Shown: in pieces, positions 1 through 7,036 of the stretch
How positions within the stretch are numbered: position 1 is the first letter of the stretch
Layout: each line of letters begins with the position of its first letter
Assembly: GCA_904501815.1 (NCBI GenBank)
Contig: CAJGCN010000027.1
Coordinates: 1 to 13,677, forward strand
Length of the DNA: 13,677 bases
From: an uncultured Clostridia bacterium
GTDB lineage: Bacteria; Bacillota; Clostridia; Christensenellales; Borkfalkiaceae
Direction: 5' to 3'
Notes under the pieces: model-generated
Databases searched by the model: none
Seen by the model: the letters and a program-made list of their open reading frames with translations, nothing else
What the model was told of the DNA's origin: nothing
Program-made: the position numbers and the translations under genes

Positions 1-1209
1 GCGGGTATTTTAAACGACCGTATTGATAAAATCGAAGAAATTTCCAAGTATATTATGTATATGAAGGAAAAGAATATCGACGTTTTGCCCCCCGATATCA
101 ATAAGTCCAAAGAGATTTTCTGGGTAGAAGGCAACGGGCTTCGTATCGGCTTGGGCGCGCTTCGCGGGGTAGGGCAAGATGCGATTGCGGCGGTTATTAA
201 AGAACGCGAACAAAACGGATACTTTAAAGATTTTGCCGACTTTATCGTCCGTTGCGCGAAATTCGTCAATAAGCGTATCGTCGAAAGTCTGATTTACGCC
301 GGCGCGTTCGACGGATTTGGCGTATACCGTTCGCAAGTTGCCGCCGTATACGAAGACGTCATGGCAAAAGTTAACGCGCGCGATAAGCAAAAGGCAGGGA
401 TGCAAATTTCCCTGTTTGGTGGAATTTTAGAAGAACAGGCAATCGAAGTTGTGTTCCCGAATATCCCCGAATACGAAACGATGGATAAGCTCTCGAAAGA
501 AAAGTCCGTGCTCGGCGTATACGTCAGCGGTCATCCCTTTGAAAAATTCTTGCCGTATTTTAAAGACGCAACTTTCCATTGCGGTATGCTTAACGACTAT
601 ACGGAAGACGAAGAAACGGGCGAAAAAACGTACGCCGACGTCAAGGACGGACAGCAAGTTTCAATGGGCGGTATGGTATCCGCTTATAAGAAATTGCAAA
701 CCCGTTCGGGTGGGATGATGGCGTTCGTGACGGTGGAAGATTTAATGGGCACGGTGGAATGTGTTTGCTTCCCGAAAGTATACGATAAAATTAAGAGCTT
801 TTTAGCTCCCGACAAGGTTGTTTCTGTGGTGGGGAAGCTGAGTATCACCGAAGACAAAGCTCCCGCAATTATCGTAGATAAAATGACGGAATTTTCTTTG
901 GAAGAGAATGGCAAGGATACTACGACGCCTACGCAAACGCAAGGGAACGAAACGCAATCCGTAAGGCAAGAAAAGCGTGAACCCCCCACGCCGAAAAAAG
1001 ATGGTAAGCTTTGGCTTAACGTCAGCGGTTTAGACGAAGCGGACGTGGAAGAATTGCTTGAAACGCTCACTTTTTACGAAGGGGAAACTCCCGTGATTTT
1101 TGTGAACGGCAAGCAAAAAATGCTCTGTTCGCAAAAGATAAATCCCTGTAAAGCTTTATTTGCGGAACTTGCGGGATTTTTAGCGGAAAATTGCATAAAA
1201 TTAATTTGA
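1..1209 (+). CDS. dnaE: DNA polymerase III subunit alpha, C-terminal part (5' end outside window)
   Basis: This is the catalytic subunit of the replicative DNA polymerase, C family. The reading frame is open from base 1 with no start, so only the last 402 residues are visible. Counting from base 1, a helix-hairpin-helix segment (LRIGLGALRGVGQDAI) lies near residues 48-63. The family block EKSVLGVYVSGHPFEKF lies near 167-183. An OB-fold of the tRNA-anticodon type follows at about 220-300, including the MAFVTVEDLMGTVECVCFPKVY stretch in two pieces. A Thr/Gln/Pro/Lys-rich linker comes next, then a conserved C-terminal domain ending FLAENCIKLI. The polymerase and PHP domains would lie upstream. 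The protein is DnaE-like, not PolC, because this domain order is DnaE's. The dnaE-pfkA order is common in Clostridia. The first internal ATG at 55 is not the true start. Confidence 0.95.
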   Translation, partial: AGILNDRIDKIEEISKYIMYMKEKNIDVLPPDINKSKEIFWVEGNGLRIGLGALRGVGQDAIAAVIKEREQNGYFKDFADFIVRCAKFVNKRIVESLIYAGAFDGFGVYRSQVAAVYEDVMAKVNARDKQKAGMQISLFGGILEEQAIEVVFPNIPEYETMDKLSKEKSVLGVYVSGHPFEKFLPYFKDATFHCGMLNDYTEDEETGEKTYADVKDGQQVSMGGMVSAYKKLQTRSGGMMAFVTVEDLMGTVECVCFPKVYDKIKSFLAPDKVVSVVGKLSITEDKAPAIIVDKMTEFSLEENGKDTTTPTQTQGNETQSVRQEKREPPTPKKDGKLWLNVSGLDEADVEELLETLTFYEGETPVIFVNGKQKMLCSQKINPCKALFAELAGFLAENCIKLI

Positions 1210-1236
1210 TTTTTTATAAAAATACGCTTAAAAAAG

Positions 1237-1265
1237 TTGGTTTTTTTCGAAACTTTTGCTATAAT
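1237..1265 (+). promoter_or_regulatory. sigma-A-type promoter for pfkA
   Basis: A TTGGTT -35 at 1237-1242 and a perfect TATAAT -10 at 1260-1265 are separated by 17 bp, downstream of the dnaE stop. The predicted transcription start near 1272 would give a leader of about 57 nt. The -35 matches the consensus only in TTG. No convincing terminator separates dnaE from this promoter, so read-through may also contribute. Confidence 0.7.
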
Positions 1266-1328
1266 ATATAAGTGTAAGAAACTTGGGAAAATCGTTGAGA
1301 AGAATAACTCGGTGTTGGAGATAATTGT

Positions 1329-2291
1329 ATGAAAAGAATAGGTTTATTGACAAGTGGTGGCGATGCTCCTGGAATGAACGCGGCAATTCGCGCGGTCGTG
1401 CGTAGCGCAATCTATTTCGGAATGGAAGTTTACGGGGTTGAGCGCGGTTATGCAGGTTTAATGGAAGAAATATTAGTGCCTATGGAAATGCGTAGCGTTT
1501 CGAATATCGTGCAATGTGGCGGCACGAAGCTCCGCACGGCAAGATGCTTGGAAATGCTCACGGAAGAAGGGCAAAAGAAAGCCGTTTCCACGCTTGAAAA
1601 ATACGGTATCGACGGGCTTGTGGTGATCGGTGGCGACGGGTCTTTTCGTGGCGCAAAAGTATTGAGTGAGAAATACGGCGTGCCTACGATTGGTATTCCC
1701 GGTACGATTGATAACGACCTTGAATATACTGACTATACGCTTGGATTTGATACGGCGGTAAACACTTGCTTAGATATTATCAATAAACTTCGCGATACCA
1801 TGACTTCTCACGAACGTATTTCCGTCGTGGAAGTAATGGGCAGACATTGCGGGGATATCGCGCTTTATAGCGGGATTGCTTCGGGCGCGGAAATTATCGT
1901 CGTGCCTGAAATTAAAGTGAATATGGAAGATATTATCACGCGCATTAACCGTTCGAGAGCAAACGGAAAACACTCGAATATTATCGTCGTAGCCGAAGGG
2001 GTCATGAGCGCGGAACAATTTGCAAAGCAGTTGCAAGACGTGACGACTTATTCCGTTCGTCCTACCTGTATCGGACACGTCCAGCGTGGCGGTTCGCCGT
2101 CTATGGCTGACAGAATGTTGGCGGCGCAATTCGGGAATAAAGCGGTGCGCTTGTTAAAAGACGGTATCGGCAACCGCGTAGTTGGGATTTCGAAAAATAA
2201 CATTATCGATATGGATATTATCGAAGCCGTTTCTATGAAAAAGAAATTCGACTATGAATTATATGAAACGTTGCAAATGATTTCTATGTAA
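1329..2291 (+). CDS. pfkA: ATP-dependent 6-phosphofructokinase
   Basis: The enzyme phosphorylates fructose 6-phosphate to fructose 1,6-bisphosphate in the cytoplasm, the committed step of glycolysis. The 320 residues match the usual bacterial PfkA length. Visible motifs are the N-terminal glycine-rich TSGGDAPGMNAAIRA (residues 8-22), GGTKLRTARC (64-73), GGDGS (101-105) in the ATP site, PGTIDND (124-130) with catalytic Asp128, R163 and MGR (170-172) in the sugar-phosphate site, and VQRGGSPSMADR near the C terminus. Gly104 and Gly125 mark the ATP-using form; pyrophosphate-dependent enzymes carry Asp and Lys at these places. The start is supported by GGAG at 1317-1320, 8 bases before the ATG. 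The neighbour pyk, frequent after pfkA in Clostridia, is absent here. Confidence 0.97.
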   Translation: MKRIGLLTSGGDAPGMNAAIRAVVRSAIYFGMEVYGVERGYAGLMEEILVPMEMRSVSNIVQCGGTKLRTARCLEMLTEEGQKKAVSTLEKYGIDGLVVIGGDGSFRGAKVLSEKYGVPTIGIPGTIDNDLEYTDYTLGFDTAVNTCLDIINKLRDTMTSHERISVVEVMGRHCGDIALYSGIASGAEIIVVPEIKVNMEDIITRINRSRANGKHSNIIVVAEGVMSAEQFAKQLQDVTTYSVRPTCIGHVQRGGSPSMADRMLAAQFGNKAVRLLKDGIGNRVVGISKNNIIDMDIIEAVSMKKKFDYELYETLQMISM

Positions 2292-2320
2292 TTTAGTGGC
2301 ATATTATCTTGCTTTATGCA

Positions 2321-2326
2321 TATAAT
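2321..2326 (+). promoter_or_regulatory. possible -10 element upstream of a structured RNA region
   Basis: A perfect TATAAT hexamer lies 30 bp after the pfkA stop. The best upstream partner is a poor -35 (GTGGCA, 2296-2301) at a long 19-bp spacing. If used, transcription would start near 2333, just before the folded segment that begins at 2341. That placement is the main reason to list it. Confidence 0.3.
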
Positions 2327-2340
2327 ACAATATTGATTTG

Positions 2341-2533
2341 CGTTTTCTTTCGCTCACTTTGCGGGGGAAACCGTGCGCGAGCGGAGAAAGATAAGCGGAA
2401 TTGCTTCATTTTGAAAACGTACGCGAAAGATAAAACGGTTTGCGGTGCTTTGCAACGGAAGTTGCATTAGCTCCGTAGCTGATCGGGTGAAAAACGATTT
2501 ACTTCCGCGACGACGAGTCGCGGATTTATATTC
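2341..2533 (+). promoter_or_regulatory. candidate structured RNA or 5' leader, class not recognised
   Basis: This gene-free stretch between pfkA and the DUF308-like gene is rich in complementary segments. CGTTTTCTTTCGC (2341-2353) pairs with 2423-2437 (GCGAAAG, AT bulge, AAAACG), giving 13 base pairs. The same 5' segment could instead pair with 2379-2390 (GAGCG..GAAAG) or with GAAAACG at 2413-2419, so the folds are mutually exclusive. Inside lies AAGC/GCTT (2393-2406). Next comes TGCAAC-GGAA-GTTGCA (2451-2466), a GNRA-type tetraloop hairpin extended by GCT/AGC and CGG/CCG. Last is TCCGCGAC-GACGA-GTCGCGGA (2504-2524), a perfect 8-bp stem followed by TTTATATTC. It could be a cis-regulatory leader, a separate small RNA ending at the last hairpin, or pfkA 3' structure. 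No known riboswitch consensus was recognised. Confidence 0.4.
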
Positions 2534-2571
2534 TAAACCAATTTAATAATAAAATTTATTAGGAGGTAGCT

Positions 2572-3045
2572 ATGAAAAAGACGGAGAAACTGATTGCCGC
2601 GCTTGCTACGATGGCGCTTGGAGTGTTGCTTTTGATTATGAAAGGCGATATGATCAGTATTTTAATGACGGTCGTCGGCGTTGCCGCAATCGTGTTGGGC
2701 GTTATTGATTTAATCAACAAAGCCGTTCCTGCGGGGGTGGTAAAAATCGTCGTTGGCTTGTTGATTATCTTGTTCGGTTGGGTGCTGGTTAGCGCCGTGT
2801 TGTATATACTCGGTGCAATTTTGATAATCGTGGGGATATTAGTCCTTTACGAATTGATTAAAAAATGCACGAAACTCGTTTTGTCCGACTGGTCGTCTAT
2901 TTTAAAATACGCAAAACCCGTCGTATGTATTTTAATCGGTTTATTGCTCTTTTTCAGTGGCTTCGAATGGGTTTTTATCCTTGCCGGAATTATCACGGTT
3001 ATTGAAGGCTCGCTTATTTTGATAGATGCTTTGAAAAACGATTAA
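2572..3045 (+). CDS. DUF308/HdeD-like small integral membrane protein
   Basis: Function is not known. The 157 residues are almost entirely hydrophobic and fit about six membrane segments arranged as repeated helix pairs (roughly residues 7-23, 28-46, 52-68, 72-90, 112-127 and 130-150), separated by short charged turns (KGD, DLINKA, ELIKKCTK). This pattern, with small-residue and Ile/Val-rich helices, resembles the DUF308 'short repeat' family that includes HdeD of E. coli. The assignment rests on architecture, not on a catalytic motif. A very strong Shine-Dalgarno AGGAGG (2561-2566) sits 5 bases before the ATG, so the product may be made efficiently. It is preceded by a folded RNA region and followed by a clear terminator, so it looks like a single-gene transcript, possibly a stress-related envelope protein (inference only). 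Confidence 0.75.
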   Translation: MKKTEKLIAALATMALGVLLLIMKGDMISILMTVVGVAAIVLGVIDLINKAVPAGVVKIVVGLLIILFGWVLVSAVLYILGAILIIVGILVLYELIKKCTKLVLSDWSSILKYAKPVVCILIGLLLFFSGFEWVFILAGIITVIEGSLILIDALKND

Positions 3046-3053
3046 CGAAGGAA

Positions 3054-3080
3054 AAACTTCCCGAAACGGGGAGTTTTTTT
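3054..3080 (+). terminator. Rho-independent terminator of the DUF308-like gene
   Basis: AAACTTCCCG (3054-3063), loop AAA, then CGGGGAGTTT with one G-U pair, running into seven T (3074-3080). It lies 9 bp after the stop codon. Confidence 0.9.
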
Positions 3081-3220
3081 GCGCCTAAAAACGAGTTAAA
3101 TTTTTTGCTATTCGTTTTTTTTATTGCCCTAAGCGAAGATTTGGAAGAATTTTCTTGTTTTTTGAAGAAAAAACAACTCGAAAAAGCCCTTTTTAGAAAA
3201 TAGTGGTATAAGTTTTTTCT
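3081..3220. other. AT-rich non-coding stretch upstream of nrdD
   Basis: No gene is visible here. The stretch is rich in A and T tracts, which could bend DNA upstream of the nrdD promoter. It holds one AT-only inverted repeat, TTGTTTTTT-GAAG-AAAAAACAA (3155-3176). I see no further motif. Confidence 0.5.
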
Positions 3221-3236
3221 ATACTATATATTGTGT
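3221..3236 (+). promoter_or_regulatory. NrdR box 1
   Basis: ATACTATATATTGTGT matches the known 16-bp NrdR box (acaCwAtATAtwGtgt) at 15 of 16 positions by eye. It lies just upstream of the -35 of the nrdD promoter. NrdR is the ATP/dATP-sensing repressor of ribonucleotide reductase genes. Its own gene is not in this window. Confidence 0.8.
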
Positions 3237-3244
3237 TTAACTCC

Positions 3245-3272
3245 TTGACTTTACCACAATATATGCTATAAT
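3245..3272 (+). promoter_or_regulatory. nrdDG promoter
   Basis: TTGACT (3245-3250) and TATAAT (3267-3272) are separated by 16 bp, close to the sigma-A consensus. The predicted start near 3279 leaves a leader of about 128 nt before nrdD. NrdR box 2 covers the spacer and -10, which fits repression by blocking RNA polymerase. Confidence 0.85.
3254..3269 (+). promoter_or_regulatory. NrdR box 2 (degenerate right half), overlapping the promoter
   Basis: CCACAATATATGCTAT keeps the left half and core of the NrdR box (CaAtATAt) but loses the conserved G of the right half. It starts 33 bp after box 1. Canonical NrdR pairs have a 15-16 bp spacer; here it is 17 bp, still about three helical turns. It overlaps the -35/-10 spacer and the first bases of the -10. 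Confidence 0.65.
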
Positions 3273-3293
3273 AGTATAGCACGGATATTTATT

Positions 3294-3309
3294 ATACAAT
3301 ATATTGTAT
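3294..3309 (+). promoter_or_regulatory. NrdR box 3, perfect palindrome downstream of the start site
   Basis: ATACAATATATTGTAT is a perfect 16-bp palindrome matching the NrdR core. It sits at about +16 to +31 relative to the predicted transcription start. Its start is 73 bp from box 1 (about seven helical turns) and 40 bp from box 2, so boxes 1 and 3 lie on the same DNA face. Confidence 0.65.
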
Positions 3310-3406
3310 GAGAAGGGGCGTAAAACTTCTCGAAAAACACAAGATGTTGTGTAAAAAGAGAATATAAAGTTATACGGAAGAAGAAAGGACAGGGAGGAGT
3401 TAGTTT

Positions 3407-5581
3407 ATGAAAATTATTAAAAGAAGCGGGCAGGAAGTAGAATTTGATAAGGAGAAAATTGCCGACGCTATTCGAAAGGCGAATAAAGAAGTTGCCGAAC
3501 GCGACCGTATTTCGGAAGGAGCGTTGCAGGCAATTGTTAATCACGTCACCGAGCAATGCCAAGATCTTGGCCGTTCTCCGCACGTAGAAGAAATTCAAGA
3601 TATGGTGGAAAACCGCTTAATGGCAACCCTTTGTTTTGCTCTTGCCAGAAAGTATATCACCTATCGTTATTCCCGTGCGCTCGTTCGTAAGTCGAATACG
3701 ACGGACGCGCAAATTTTGGCGCTTATCGAATGTAATAACGAAGAAGTAAAACAAGAAAACTCCAACAAAAATCCAACGGTCAACAGCGTACAACGCGACT
3801 ATATGGCAGGGGAAGTGTCTAAAGACTTAACCCGCCGTATTCTGTTGCCTGACGATATCGTTGCAGCGCACGATCAGGGGCTTATTCATTTCCATGATGC
3901 CGATTATTTTGCGCAACACATGCATAACTGTGATCTCGTGAATTTGGAAGATATGTTGCAAAACGGAACGGTAATTTCTGGCACGCTCATTGAAAAACCG
4001 CACAGTTTTTCGACTGCTTGTAATATCGCTACGCAAATTATTGCGCAGGTCGCTTCTAATCAATACGGCGGACAGAGTATTTCCCTTACCCACCTTGCGC
4101 CTTTCGTTGATATCAGCCGTCATAAAATCCGTAAAGAAGTTGCCGCCGAGCTTGGTGAAATCGGGATTACCGACGAAGAACAAATTGCGGCAATTGCGGA
4201 AAAACGTCTTCGCGACGAAATCGGCAGGGGGATTCAAACCATTCAGTATCAAGTGGTCACCTTGCTCACGACGAACGGGCAAGCGCCTTTCGTCACGGTG
4301 TTTATGTATTTAAACGAAGCGCGCAACGAACGCGAAAAAGCCGACCTTGCGTTGATTATTGAAGAAACACTCCGTCAGCGTATTCGCGGCGTGAAAAACG
4401 AATCAGGCGTTTGGATTACGCCTGCATTCCCTAAGCTTATCTACGTGTTAGAACCTGATAATATTTCCGAAGAACAACCTTACTGGTATTTGACGGAGTT
4501 AGCGGCGAAATGTACGGCAAAGCGTATGGTTCCCGATTATATTTCCGAAAAGAAAATGCTTGAATATAAAGTGGATAAAAACGGCGAAGGGCATTGCTAT
4601 ACCTGTATGGGTTGCCGTAGTTTCTTAACGCCTTACGTAGACGAAAACGGAAAACCTAAATACTACGGAAGATTTAATCAAGGGGTCGTCACCATCAATC
4701 TCGTTGACGTTGCGCTCTCGTCCGGTCGCGATCAAGATAAATTCTGGAAAATTTTCGACGAGCGTTTAGACCTTTGCTATCGCGCGTTGATGCACCGTCA
4801 TAAGAGGCTTTTGGGTACGCTTTCCGATGCTGCGCCTATTCTTTGGCAATACGGCGCGCTTGCCCGCTTAGAAAAAGGCGAAACGATTGATAAGCTTTTA
4901 TTCGGCGGATATTCTACGATTTCTTTAGGCTATGCAGGGCTTTACGAATGTGTGAAATATATGACGGGCAAATCTCACACAGACGAAGATTCTAAACCCT
5001 TTGCGCTTGCGGTTATGCAAAAGATGAACGACCGCTGTAAGGAATGGAAAGCGAAAGAAAATATTGATTTCTCGCTCTACGGCACGCCGTTGGAAAGTAC
5101 GACGTATAAGTTCTCTAAATGCTTACAAAAGCGTTTCGGCTTAATCGAAGGGGTGACGGATAAGAGTTATATCACGAACAGCTATCACGTGCACGTATCT
5201 GAAGAAATCGATGCGTTTACCAAGCTTAAATTCGAAAGCGAATTCCAACAGCTTTCGCCCGGCGGCGCTATTTCGTACGTGGAAGTTCCGAATATGCAAG
5301 ACAATATTCCCGCCGTTCTTTCCGTAATGAAATTTATTTACGAAAATATTATGTACGCCGAACTTAATACGAAGAGCGATTATTGCCAAGTATGTGGCTA
5401 CGACGGGGAAATTCAAATCCAAACGGACGAAGGCGGAAAGCTCGTTTGGGAATGTCCGCATTGTAAAAATCGCGACCAAGCGAAAATGAACGTAGCAAGA
5501 CGTACTTGCGGATATATCGGCACACAGTATTGGAATCAAGGCAGAACGCAAGAAATTAAAGATAGAGTTTTGCACCTTTAA
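3407..5581 (+). CDS. nrdD: anaerobic (class III) ribonucleoside-triphosphate reductase
   Basis: NrdD reduces ribonucleoside triphosphates to dNTPs using a glycyl radical installed by NrdG, so the enzyme works only without oxygen. The 724 residues begin with an ATP-cone regulatory domain (about 1-95, KRSGQEVEFDKEKIADAI...). In the catalytic barrel, HNCDL carries Cys175 and MGCRS carries Cys403, matching the two active-site cysteines of T4 NrdD (79 and 290). TINL carries Asn431. A zinc site follows: Cys660, Cys663 (CQVC), Cys683 and Cys686 (CPHC). RTCGYIG near the end carries the radical Gly702. All key residues are present. The start is supported by GGGAGGAG (3392-3399), 7 bases upstream. The gene heads a two-gene operon with nrdG, 6 bp downstream, under NrdR-type control. 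Formate as reductant is plausible but not settled here. Confidence 0.98.
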   Translation: MKIIKRSGQEVEFDKEKIADAIRKANKEVAERDRISEGALQAIVNHVTEQCQDLGRSPHVEEIQDMVENRLMATLCFALARKYITYRYSRALVRKSNTTDAQILALIECNNEEVKQENSNKNPTVNSVQRDYMAGEVSKDLTRRILLPDDIVAAHDQGLIHFHDADYFAQHMHNCDLVNLEDMLQNGTVISGTLIEKPHSFSTACNIATQIIAQVASNQYGGQSISLTHLAPFVDISRHKIRKEVAAELGEIGITDEEQIAAIAEKRLRDEIGRGIQTIQYQVVTLLTTNGQAPFVTVFMYLNEARNEREKADLALIIEETLRQRIRGVKNESGVWITPAFPKLIYVLEPDNISEEQPYWYLTELAAKCTAKRMVPDYISEKKMLEYKVDKNGEGHCYTCMGCRSFLTPYVDENGKPKYYGRFNQGVVTINLVDVALSSGRDQDKFWKIFDERLDLCYRALMHRHKRLLGTLSDAAPILWQYGALARLEKGETIDKLLFGGYSTISLGYAGLYECVKYMTGKSHTDEDSKPFALAVMQKMNDRCKEWKAKENIDFSLYGTPLESTTYKFSKCLQKRFGLIEGVTDKSYITNSYHVHVSEEIDAFTKLKFESEFQQLSPGGAISYVEVPNMQDNIPAVLSVMKFIYENIMYAELNTKSDYCQVCGYDGEIQIQTDEGGKLVWECPHCKNRDQAKMNVARRTCGYIGTQYWNQGRTQEIKDRVLHL

Positions 5582-5587
5582 ACGGCT

Positions 5588-6115
5588 ATGAATTATGCAA
5601 CGATAAAATTTTACGATATTGCAAACGGAGAGGGAGTTAGAATCTCCCTTTTCGTTTCGGGCTGTACGCATAGATGTAAAAATTGCTTTAACCAAGTCGC
5701 TTGGGATTTTGCTTACGGTGAGCCGTTTACTAAGTCCGTGCAAGAAAAAATCCTGAAAGAACTTGCGCCTGATTATATCGCGGGGCTCTCTCTTTTAGGC
5801 GGTGAACCGCTTGAACCGGAAAATCAAAAAGCGTTGTTGCCGTTCGTGCGCGAAGTAAAACGTTTGTATCCTAAAAAGACGGTTTGGTGTTATACGGGTT
5901 TTGTCCTCGACGAAAAGACGGGGGAACTTACGGCAACCTGTAAAAATATTCCCGAAACCAAAGAACTCGTTTCTCTTTTCGACGTACTCGTAGACGGTCC
6001 ATACGTGGAAGAATTGAAGGATATTCGTTTGAAATTTCGTGGGTCTTCAAATCAGCGCGTAATCGACGTGCAAAAAACTTTGCAAGAAAAGAAATGCGTG
6101 CTGTATCTTACCTGA
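5588..6115 (+). CDS. nrdG: anaerobic ribonucleoside-triphosphate reductase activating protein (radical SAM)
   Basis: NrdG is a small radical-SAM enzyme that uses a [4Fe-4S] cluster and S-adenosylmethionine to create the glycyl radical on NrdD. The 175 residues fit the family. The cluster motif CTHRCKNC (Cys26, Cys30, Cys33) follows a short N-terminal strand with NGEGVRISLFVSGC. The GGEPLE motif near residue 72 contacts SAM. The C-terminal DGPYVEELKD and FRGSSNQRVID blocks are typical of NrdG. It begins 6 bp after the nrdD stop and has no clear Shine-Dalgarno sequence, so its translation is probably coupled to that of nrdD. A strong terminator follows. Confidence 0.97.
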   Translation: MNYATIKFYDIANGEGVRISLFVSGCTHRCKNCFNQVAWDFAYGEPFTKSVQEKILKELAPDYIAGLSLLGGEPLEPENQKALLPFVREVKRLYPKKTVWCYTGFVLDEKTGELTATCKNIPETKELVSLFDVLVDGPYVEELKDIRLKFRGSSNQRVIDVQKTLQEKKCVLYLT

Positions 6116-6121
6116 ATGAAT

Positions 6122-6165
6122 AAAGCTCCCGTCGCATATAATAGGATATGCGTACGGGAGTTTTT
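6122..6165 (+). terminator. strong Rho-independent terminator of nrdDG, overlapping the next gene's start
   Basis: CTCCCGT-C-GCATAT (6126-6139), loop AATAGG, ATATGC-G (6146-6152), a bulged T and ACGGGAG (6154-6160), followed by TTTTT. The AAAG at 6122-6125 can extend the stem into the T tract. The stem has about 14 pairs with one bulge. The ATG at 6148 of the following gene lies in its 3' arm. Confidence 0.9.
6137..6142 (+). promoter_or_regulatory. possible -10 element inside the terminator hairpin
   Basis: A perfect TATAAT lies across the hairpin's inner stem and loop. Its end is 5 bases before the ATG at 6148, so a transcript would start at or next to that ATG and be nearly leaderless. No good -35 is seen 16-18 bp upstream. 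Confidence 0.35.
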
Positions 6166-6804
6166 CAACGGATAATCACAATCGTTTGCCTTTGCTTTTT
6201 GTTGAGCGTAGGCGTATATACGCTCTATTTAAGCAGGAGAACGGTGATTGCGTTCAAGAAAGAATTTTATTTTTTAACCGTGCAAGCGGAAACGGTAGAA
6301 GTTTCCGCTCTTGAAATACAAAACGACGGCGGGGCGGGGTTTATGCTCCCGAAGAACCGTATGGCGTTAGCCGTTTATTTTACGAAGTCGGATGCGGAAA
6401 AAGTGTTTGCGAAAAACAAAGACCGTTATGAAAAATTATCGCTCGTTTGCCTTTCTTGTGAAGAATTATATTTTAGCGGGGAAAGGAAAGAAGAATGGGA
6501 AAGCGTGATAAACGCGCTTAACACTTTATACGAGCATATTCTTCTTTTAAACGAGTTAATCGTACGGGTGGAAAACGGGCAAACGCAAGAAGCGAGTAAA
6601 CGGATATTAAACGAGATAGAAGGGAATTTTTTATATTTGGAAAAATCTTATAAAAACTTTTCTGCGCTGTCAAAGCTCTATGGGAATAGCGCAGAGAAAT
6701 TACGCGAACAAACGGAAAATTTCGTCTTTACAAAGAATTTGAGATACGTTGTTTGCGGGTTATGTAAAGGGTATCTTGACTTTGCGGGAGAATATTCCGT
6801 TTAA
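6148..6804 (+). CDS. membrane-anchored SPOR-like protein of unknown function
   Basis: I do not recognise a named gene. The 218 residues start with one hydrophobic segment (about 9-29, RIITIVCLCFLLSVGVYTLYL in two parts) and little before it, fitting a signal anchor with the rest outside the cell. Residues about 50-95 (GGAGFMLPKNRMALAVYFTKSDAEKVF...) resemble the opening of SPOR domains, which bind denuded peptidoglycan. The remainder is charged, probably helical, and contains four cysteines (SCEE, VCGLC). The codon usage matches its neighbours, which supports a real gene. In-frame stops at 6139 and 6142 make ATG 6148 the only nearby start. That ATG sits inside the nrdDG terminator and has no usable Shine-Dalgarno (AGGA is only one base away). 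Expression is therefore uncertain. A sporulation or cell-wall role is a guess. Confidence 0.65.
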   Translation: MRTGVFQRIITIVCLCFLLSVGVYTLYLSRRTVIAFKKEFYFLTVQAETVEVSALEIQNDGGAGFMLPKNRMALAVYFTKSDAEKVFAKNKDRYEKLSLVCLSCEELYFSGERKEEWESVINALNTLYEHILLLNELIVRVENGQTQEASKRILNEIEGNFLYLEKSYKNFSALSKLYGNSAEKLREQTENFVFTKNLRYVVCGLCKGYLDFAGEYSV

Positions 6805-6850
6805 ATTTATGAAAAAACTTAAAAAACTTTAAAATTCCCCCTAAAAACGC

Positions 6851-6879
6851 TTGATTTTTTATGAAACATTGAGTATAAT
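6851..6879 (+). promoter_or_regulatory. promoter for tRNA-Thr
   Basis: TTGATT (6851-6856) and TATAAT (6874-6879) with exactly 17 bp between them. Transcription would start about 30 nt upstream of the mature tRNA. Confidence 0.8.
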
Positions 6880-6914
6880 GAATAAGCTGTCGTTGAGAGA
6901 GCAAAAGGATATAT

Positions 6915-6990
6915 GCTACTGTGGCTCAGTCGGTAGAGCAGCTGATTCGTAATCAGCAGGTCGCCGGTTCAAGTCCGGCCAGTAGCTCCA
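6915..6990 (+). tRNA. tRNA-Thr, anticodon CGU
   Basis: A complete 76-nt cloverleaf. The acceptor is GCTACTG/CAGTAGC (6915-6921 with 6980-6986), the D-arm GCTC/GAGC, and the anticodon stem GCTGA/TCAGC with loop TTCGTAA (6946-6952). The anticodon CGT is at 6948-6950 and reads ACG. The T-arm is GCCGG/CCGGC with loop TTCAAGT. Discriminator T and CCA are encoded (6987-6990). It has its own promoter and terminator and is transcribed alone. Its 3' part is repeated 150 bp downstream. Confidence 0.97.
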
Positions 6991-7032
6991 AAGCAAAGCG
7001 GTTGGATAAACGCCAACCGTTTTTGTTTTTTG
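6958..7032 (+). repeat. 75-bp direct repeat, copy 1 (tRNA 3' end plus terminator)
   Basis: Identical, base for base by eye, to 7108-7182, at an offset of exactly 150 bp. It begins in the variable loop of the tRNA, covers the T-arm, acceptor 3' strand and CCA, and ends just after the T tract of the terminator. Confidence 0.95.
6999..7031 (+). terminator. terminator of tRNA-Thr
   Basis: CGGTTGG (6999-7005), a 7-base loop and CCAACCG (7013-7019), followed by TTTTTGTTTTTT. An identical copy occurs at 7149-7181 as part of the duplicated segment. Confidence 0.9.
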
Positions 7033-7036
7033 TTAT

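Noticed and set aside
2440..2490. Resemblance to the 3' end of the c-di-AMP (ydaO) riboswitch, seen on the minus strand as CACCCGATCAGCTA
   Set aside because: The other required blocks (GGGGAACC, GGGGUGAAUC) are not present upstream on that strand, and the plus strand has the pieces in the wrong order. Probably chance.
2490..2533. T-box-like end (GGGTGA ... CCGCG hairpin) before the DUF308-like gene
   Set aside because: The T-box core GGGTGGNACCGCG is absent and the downstream gene is not an amino-acid gene.
3155..3176. AT-only inverted repeat upstream of nrdD as a terminator
   Set aside because: The stem is made almost only of A-T pairs and no gene ends just before it; the real terminator is at 3054-3080.
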